Below the pieces are notes generated by a model. That model was given only the letters and a program-made list of their open reading frames with translations. It was not told the DNA's origin and searched no databases. The position numbers were made by a program, and so were the translations under genes. Shown one piece after another: positions 61,225 through 64,000 of a stretch of DNA of 64,000 nt (positions are counted from its first letter, which is position 1; every line of letters begins with the position of its first letter). The DNA is from Streptomyces sp. MMG1121 (GTDB lineage: Bacteria; Actinomycetota; Actinomycetes; Streptomycetales; Streptomycetaceae). The stretch is taken from positions 1 to 64,000 of the forward strand of contig NZ_LGDV01000187.1 in the NCBI RefSeq assembly GCF_001280015.1. Reading direction: 5' to 3'.

Positions 61225-62760
61225 TCACGCGTGGGCCGTGGCACGACGGCGCAGCTCCTTCTTGTCGGGCTTGCCCACGTCCGTGAGGGGCAGCTCGGCC
61301 GGGAAGGTGATGCGGGCCGGTTCGTACATCGCGCCACGTTCGGCGCGCACCATGGCACGCAACTCGTCGGCGGTGGTCGTGGCACCGGGGGCGAGCAGTA
61401 CGGCGGCGTGGACCCGCTCCATGCGGTCCTCGTCGCGGACACCGTAGACGGCGCTCTGCAGGACCTGCGGGTGGCTGTTGAGCAGATCTTCCAGTTCGGT
61501 GGTGTACACGTGGCCGCCGACCACGACGATCATGTCCTTGAGCCGGTCCACGACGGTCAGGTAGCCGTCGCCGTCCTGGAATCCGATGTCGCCGGTGTGC
61601 AGCCAACCGTCCTGGAGGACCTGGGCGGTGAGCTGGGGTTGCTTCCAGTAGCCCTGCATGACCATGCCGGAGCGCACCACGATCTCGCCGTGCTCGCCGT
61701 CGGGGAGCGCGTTGCCTGCCTCGTCCCGGATCTCGACCTCGACGCCGTCCAGGAGCTTTCCCGCACTGCGCAGCCGCTCGGGGTGGGCGTGGTCGTCCGG
61801 GGAGAGCGTGCTCACCAGGCCTGCCTCGTTCTGGCCGTATCCCTGCATCAGCACGGGGCCGAGGCGGCGCACGGCGTCGGCGAGCCGTGTCGGAGAGGCC
61901 TGGCAGCCGCCGTAGAGGATTTGGCGCAGCGTGGAGGTGTCGGTGTGCTGCATGTCGGGGTGGTCGAGCAGCTGGTAGAGGAGGGGCGGCAGCAGCCACA
62001 GGTGGGTGATGCGCTCGCGCTCGATGGTCTCGAGCACCGTCCCCGGCTCGAAGTCGTCGAGCATGACCACCGTGCCGCCGGACTCCAGCACGCCGTCCGC
62101 GAGCATGCCGGCCGCGTGGGCGATGGTAGTGGCGACGAGTTGGCGGGGCGCGGAGGCCGTGTCACTGTCGACCGGGCGGGCGGAGCGCTGCGCCTGCACC
62201 TGCCGGTAGGTGGTGCATATCCCCTTCGGGTGGCCGGTGGTCCCGCCGGTGTGCCGGATGGCACATATGTCGTCCGGCTGCGCCTGGCTCACGAAGGGCT
62301 CATCGGACTGGGCCGCGGCGAGCGCCAGCAGATCCTCGGCGGTGTCGGTCGGGCCCAGCACCAGCACCGACTTGACCGGTACGGACTCGGTGATCTCGGC
62401 GGCCCGGTCCGTCATCCGGACGTCGACGATGAGTGCCCGGCTCTCCATGTCCCGGACGATGGCGGCCTGCACGTCCGAAGCGAGCTTGCTGTACAGGTGG
62501 TTGACCCGGGCGCCGATCAGATTGGCCGCGTATCGCACGGCGACGGCCTCTGGCAGGTTGCCGCTGAGAAGAGTGACGGTCTGTCCGCGCTCGACTCCCT
62601 GCGCCTGCATGGCCCACGCCATCCGGTGCACCAATGCACAGAACTCCCCTGCGGTGACACGCTGGTTGCCGTACACCAACGTCTCGCGGTCGGGGTTCTG
62701 CCGCAGAGCGTCGAGGATGTACTCCACATGACTGCGGAAGCGTGGGGCGACATTGGACAT
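61225..62760 (-). CDS. Acyl-CoA synthetase / AMP-binding ligase
   Basis: 511 residues from the ATG at 62758-62760 with GGAGGACC upstream. ANL-family motifs are all present: A3 AIRHTGGTTGHPKGIC, A5 YGQNEAGLVS, A7 LHTGDIGFQDGDGYL, A8 VDRLKDMIVVVGGHVYTTEL, and the catalytic Lys in DVGKPDKKELRRR. It activates a carboxylic acid as its acyl-AMP and then thioester. The acid is unknown; the N-terminal sequence (HVEYILDALRQNPDRETLV) fits the fatty-acid or aromatic-acid ligases used in secondary metabolism. No partner gene is present downstream. Confidence 0.93.
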   Translation of the reverse strand: MSNVAPRFRSHVEYILDALRQNPDRETLVYGNQRVTAGEFCALVHRMAWAMQAQGVERGQTVTLLSGNLPEAVAVRYAANLIGARVNHLYSKLASDVQAAIVRDMESRALIVDVRMTDRAAEITESVPVKSVLVLGPTDTAEDLLALAAAQSDEPFVSQAQPDDICAIRHTGGTTGHPKGICTTYRQVQAQRSARPVDSDTASAPRQLVATTIAHAAGMLADGVLESGGTVVMLDDFEPGTVLETIERERITHLWLLPPLLYQLLDHPDMQHTDTSTLRQILYGGCQASPTRLADAVRRLGPVLMQGYGQNEAGLVSTLSPDDHAHPERLRSAGKLLDGVEVEIRDEAGNALPDGEHGEIVVRSGMVMQGYWKQPQLTAQVLQDGWLHTGDIGFQDGDGYLTVVDRLKDMIVVVGGHVYTTELEDLLNSHPQVLQSAVYGVRDEDRMERVHAAVLLAPGATTTADELRAMVRAERGAMYEPARITFPAELPLTDVGKPDKKELRRRATAHA

Positions 62761-63345
62761 GTGTGGTCCTCCTGAGCCGGCGCGCACGCACTCGCAGGCC
62801 GGCATGGTGGCTGTTCATCTGTGGTGGGGGGCACGGGAGACGGGCGTCGCATGACCTCGGTCACGCCGGCTCCGCTCCACGCAGGTTGGCCGCACACCCG
62901 TACCAAAGGTTGCCTGGACCAACCATGTATCGACTCTAGGACGTCACGACGAGCAGTACCAACTCGGCGGCGGAACAACGTCGGTAATCGGCCGTGTCCT
63001 GCTCACGCCGCATCGACGGACTCGCCCGCGCACCGTCACCCGGCCCGTCAACGCGCTTGGGCAGCAGGCGGACCGCACCAGGTGGGAACCGGTCACGGAA
63101 TCACGAAATGGGGTCCGGCTCCCGCGTCCGGCCGTCGGCCGGCCCTGGACAAGGCCGGAGAGCACCAGCGCGGACCAGGGGCACAGCAACTGCCGCACGC
63201 GCACCGGCCGGCAGTCGTCCGCCCTGGGCACCTCCTTGCGCCGCTGAACGCCGCCGTGCAGAGCTACGGGGTGGGCATCTGGCCGAGGAGGGGGTGGGCC
63301 GACGACCGGAAGGCTGTCGGGATCGGGTAGCGGCCGCCGAGGGTC
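62761..63345. other. Gap without a supported gene
   Basis: It contains the synthetase promoter at its left end; the rest shows no supported gene in either strand. Confidence 0.35.
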
Positions 63346-63349
63346 TGAC

Positions 63350-63713
63350 GGTTCGATCGGGGCGGGGGCGCTGTGGGATGTGCGGCACGAGCAGCTGGAG
63401 GACATCGGCCCGTATTGGTGCCCGGTGTGCCCAGTCTGGCCGCTGGAACGGCAGTACGCCCTCCATCTGGTCCGGCACCAGATGGAGGTCGGCGGTGCAT
63501 CGCCGACACGCCGGGCCACGTCGGGCACCAAGGCGAGGACATGGGGTGGTGGGTGAGGACGGTCCAACACTTCGACCCACCGGTGTGCGGCGGTGGCTGT
63601 ACGAGCACGGGAAGCGGCCCTCGCGCCGTACACAGGCCGGCAAGTGGGACATGAACTCCGCCGCCGCCCGCCGGCTTCTACGAGCGCGCCCCAGGTCGAG
63701 GGGATTCGGCTGA
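63350..63713 (+). pseudogene. Helicase-associated-domain protein remnant
   Basis: In one plus frame: LWDVRHEQLEDIGPYWCPVC and QYALHLVRHQMEVGG. In others: GHQGEDMGWWVRTVQ and KRPSRRTQAGKWDMNSAAAR. These match the tandem helicase-associated (HA) repeats of Streptomyces proteins (Q-L-E-x-I-D-P-x-W-C-P-x-W and V-H-Q-G-E-D-L-G-x-W-V). Three frames are needed and the repeats are cut, so it is broken. Confidence 0.6.
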
Positions 63714-63787
63714 GAACCCATTCTTAAACCCGCAGGGTGAAGCAGCGCGGCTTGCGGCTGGTTGGAGGGGATGTGAGAGAAGAAGGA

Positions 63788-63842
63788 CGGGCCTGGGCCG
63801 ATGAGTTGATCGGTCGGTGAGTCTTGATCGCCACCAGGCCCG
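63788..63842. repeat. 9-bp inverted repeat upstream of the last gene
   Basis: CGGGCCTGG (63788-63796) and CCAGGCCCG (63834-63842) pair perfectly around a 37-base loop directly before the GNAT start. It could be a regulatory hairpin in the leader of that gene. Confidence 0.4.
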
Positions 63843-63859
63843 CTGATTGGCTGGTCGGC

Positions 63860-64000
63860 ATGACTGATCTTGGACCCGTCGCCTGGCCGCCTGCCCCGAT
63901 CAGGACCGAGAGGCTCGTGCTCCGTGAGTCCGAGGCCCGGGACCGTACGGCGTTCATCGAGTTGTTTGCCTCATCGGACGTGCACACCTACCTCGGTGGT
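63860..64000 (+). CDS. GNAT family acetyltransferase, N-terminal part (runs off the window)
   Basis: 47 residues from the ATG at 63860 to the window end. The sequence ends TERLVLRESEARDRTAFIE followed by LFASSDVHTYLGG, the first strand-helix of RimJ-like acetyltransferases (R-T-x-R-L-x-L-R). The upstream hairpin may belong to its leader. The acetyl-CoA motif lies beyond the window. Confidence 0.85.
   Translation, partial: MTDLGPVAWPPAPIRTERLVLRESEARDRTAFIELFASSDVHTYLGG

Noticed and set aside
1..64000. CRISPR arrays, tRNA and rRNA genes
   Set aside because: No regularly spaced repeats, and no tRNA-like or rRNA segments were recognised. The only short repeats seen (9605-9634, 49312-49552) do not fit an array. 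A tRNA scan would settle this.

Overview
The window is high-GC DNA with GTG and occasional TTG starts, twin SDR and TetR/MarR genes, a SpoIIE-type phosphatase, a class F/E sortase and a snapalysin. This is the profile of a Streptomyces or close relative. The mix of small secreted proteins, lineage-specific genes, broken genes and remnants of several IS families suggests an accessory chromosome-arm region rather than the conserved core. That placement is an inference, since no telomere or core marker is visible.

Layout. 0-5.4 kb: end of a carotenoid oxygenase, secreted SnoaL-like and beta-propeller proteins, and an HTH regulator. 5.6-9.3 kb: an Fe-S-type HTH regulator, a decayed DUF3291 gene and a large PAS-GAF-PP2C-ATPase protein. 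9.8-15.5 kb: SMI1/KNR4 and SLATT-like proteins, a GNAT, integrase, RNA-ligase and SDR remnants, a membrane-anchored protein and a glycerophosphodiesterase. 15.6-17.8 kb: an ECF sigma factor, its overlapping membrane partner, a sortase and a probable surface protein. 18.1-24.9 kb: an FAD monooxygenase/TetR pair with two clear operators, IS701 and IS630 remnants, then a TetR/rhomboid-like/beta-lactamase-fold module.

25.5-38.1 kb is the most coherent block: an MFS importer diverges from an eleven-gene tightly packed operon. It encodes an aldehyde dehydrogenase, extradiol dioxygenase, aspartate dehydrogenase-like enzyme, alpha/beta hydrolase, cupin, two SDRs, a ThDP enzyme, a phthalate-type reductase, a small recombinase-like HTH protein and a Rieske oxygenase. 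A convergent MarR regulator closes it. Together they look like an uptake and ring-cleavage pathway for an aromatic compound whose identity I cannot name; the aspartate dehydrogenase-like gene and the small HTH gene are the unusual members.

38.5-50.8 kb: a DUF4232 secreted protein, a GNAT/glycosyltransferase pair, the intact DUF3291 copy beside a remnant of its regulator, snapalysin, several tiny secreted proteins, and broken kinase, L,D-transpeptidase and IS110 genes, then isochorismatase-like and HIT proteins. 51-56 kb: a broken aminoglycoside-phosphotransferase-like gene, an Lhr helicase fragment, a Clp-N-only protein divergent from a MerR-like regulator, and a decayed MarR/oxidoreductase pair. 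56-64 kb: a GNAT, an FAD oxidoreductase, unrecognised genes, an acyl-CoA synthetase, a helicase-associated-domain remnant and the start of another GNAT.

No rRNA, tRNA or CRISPR array was recognised by eye.
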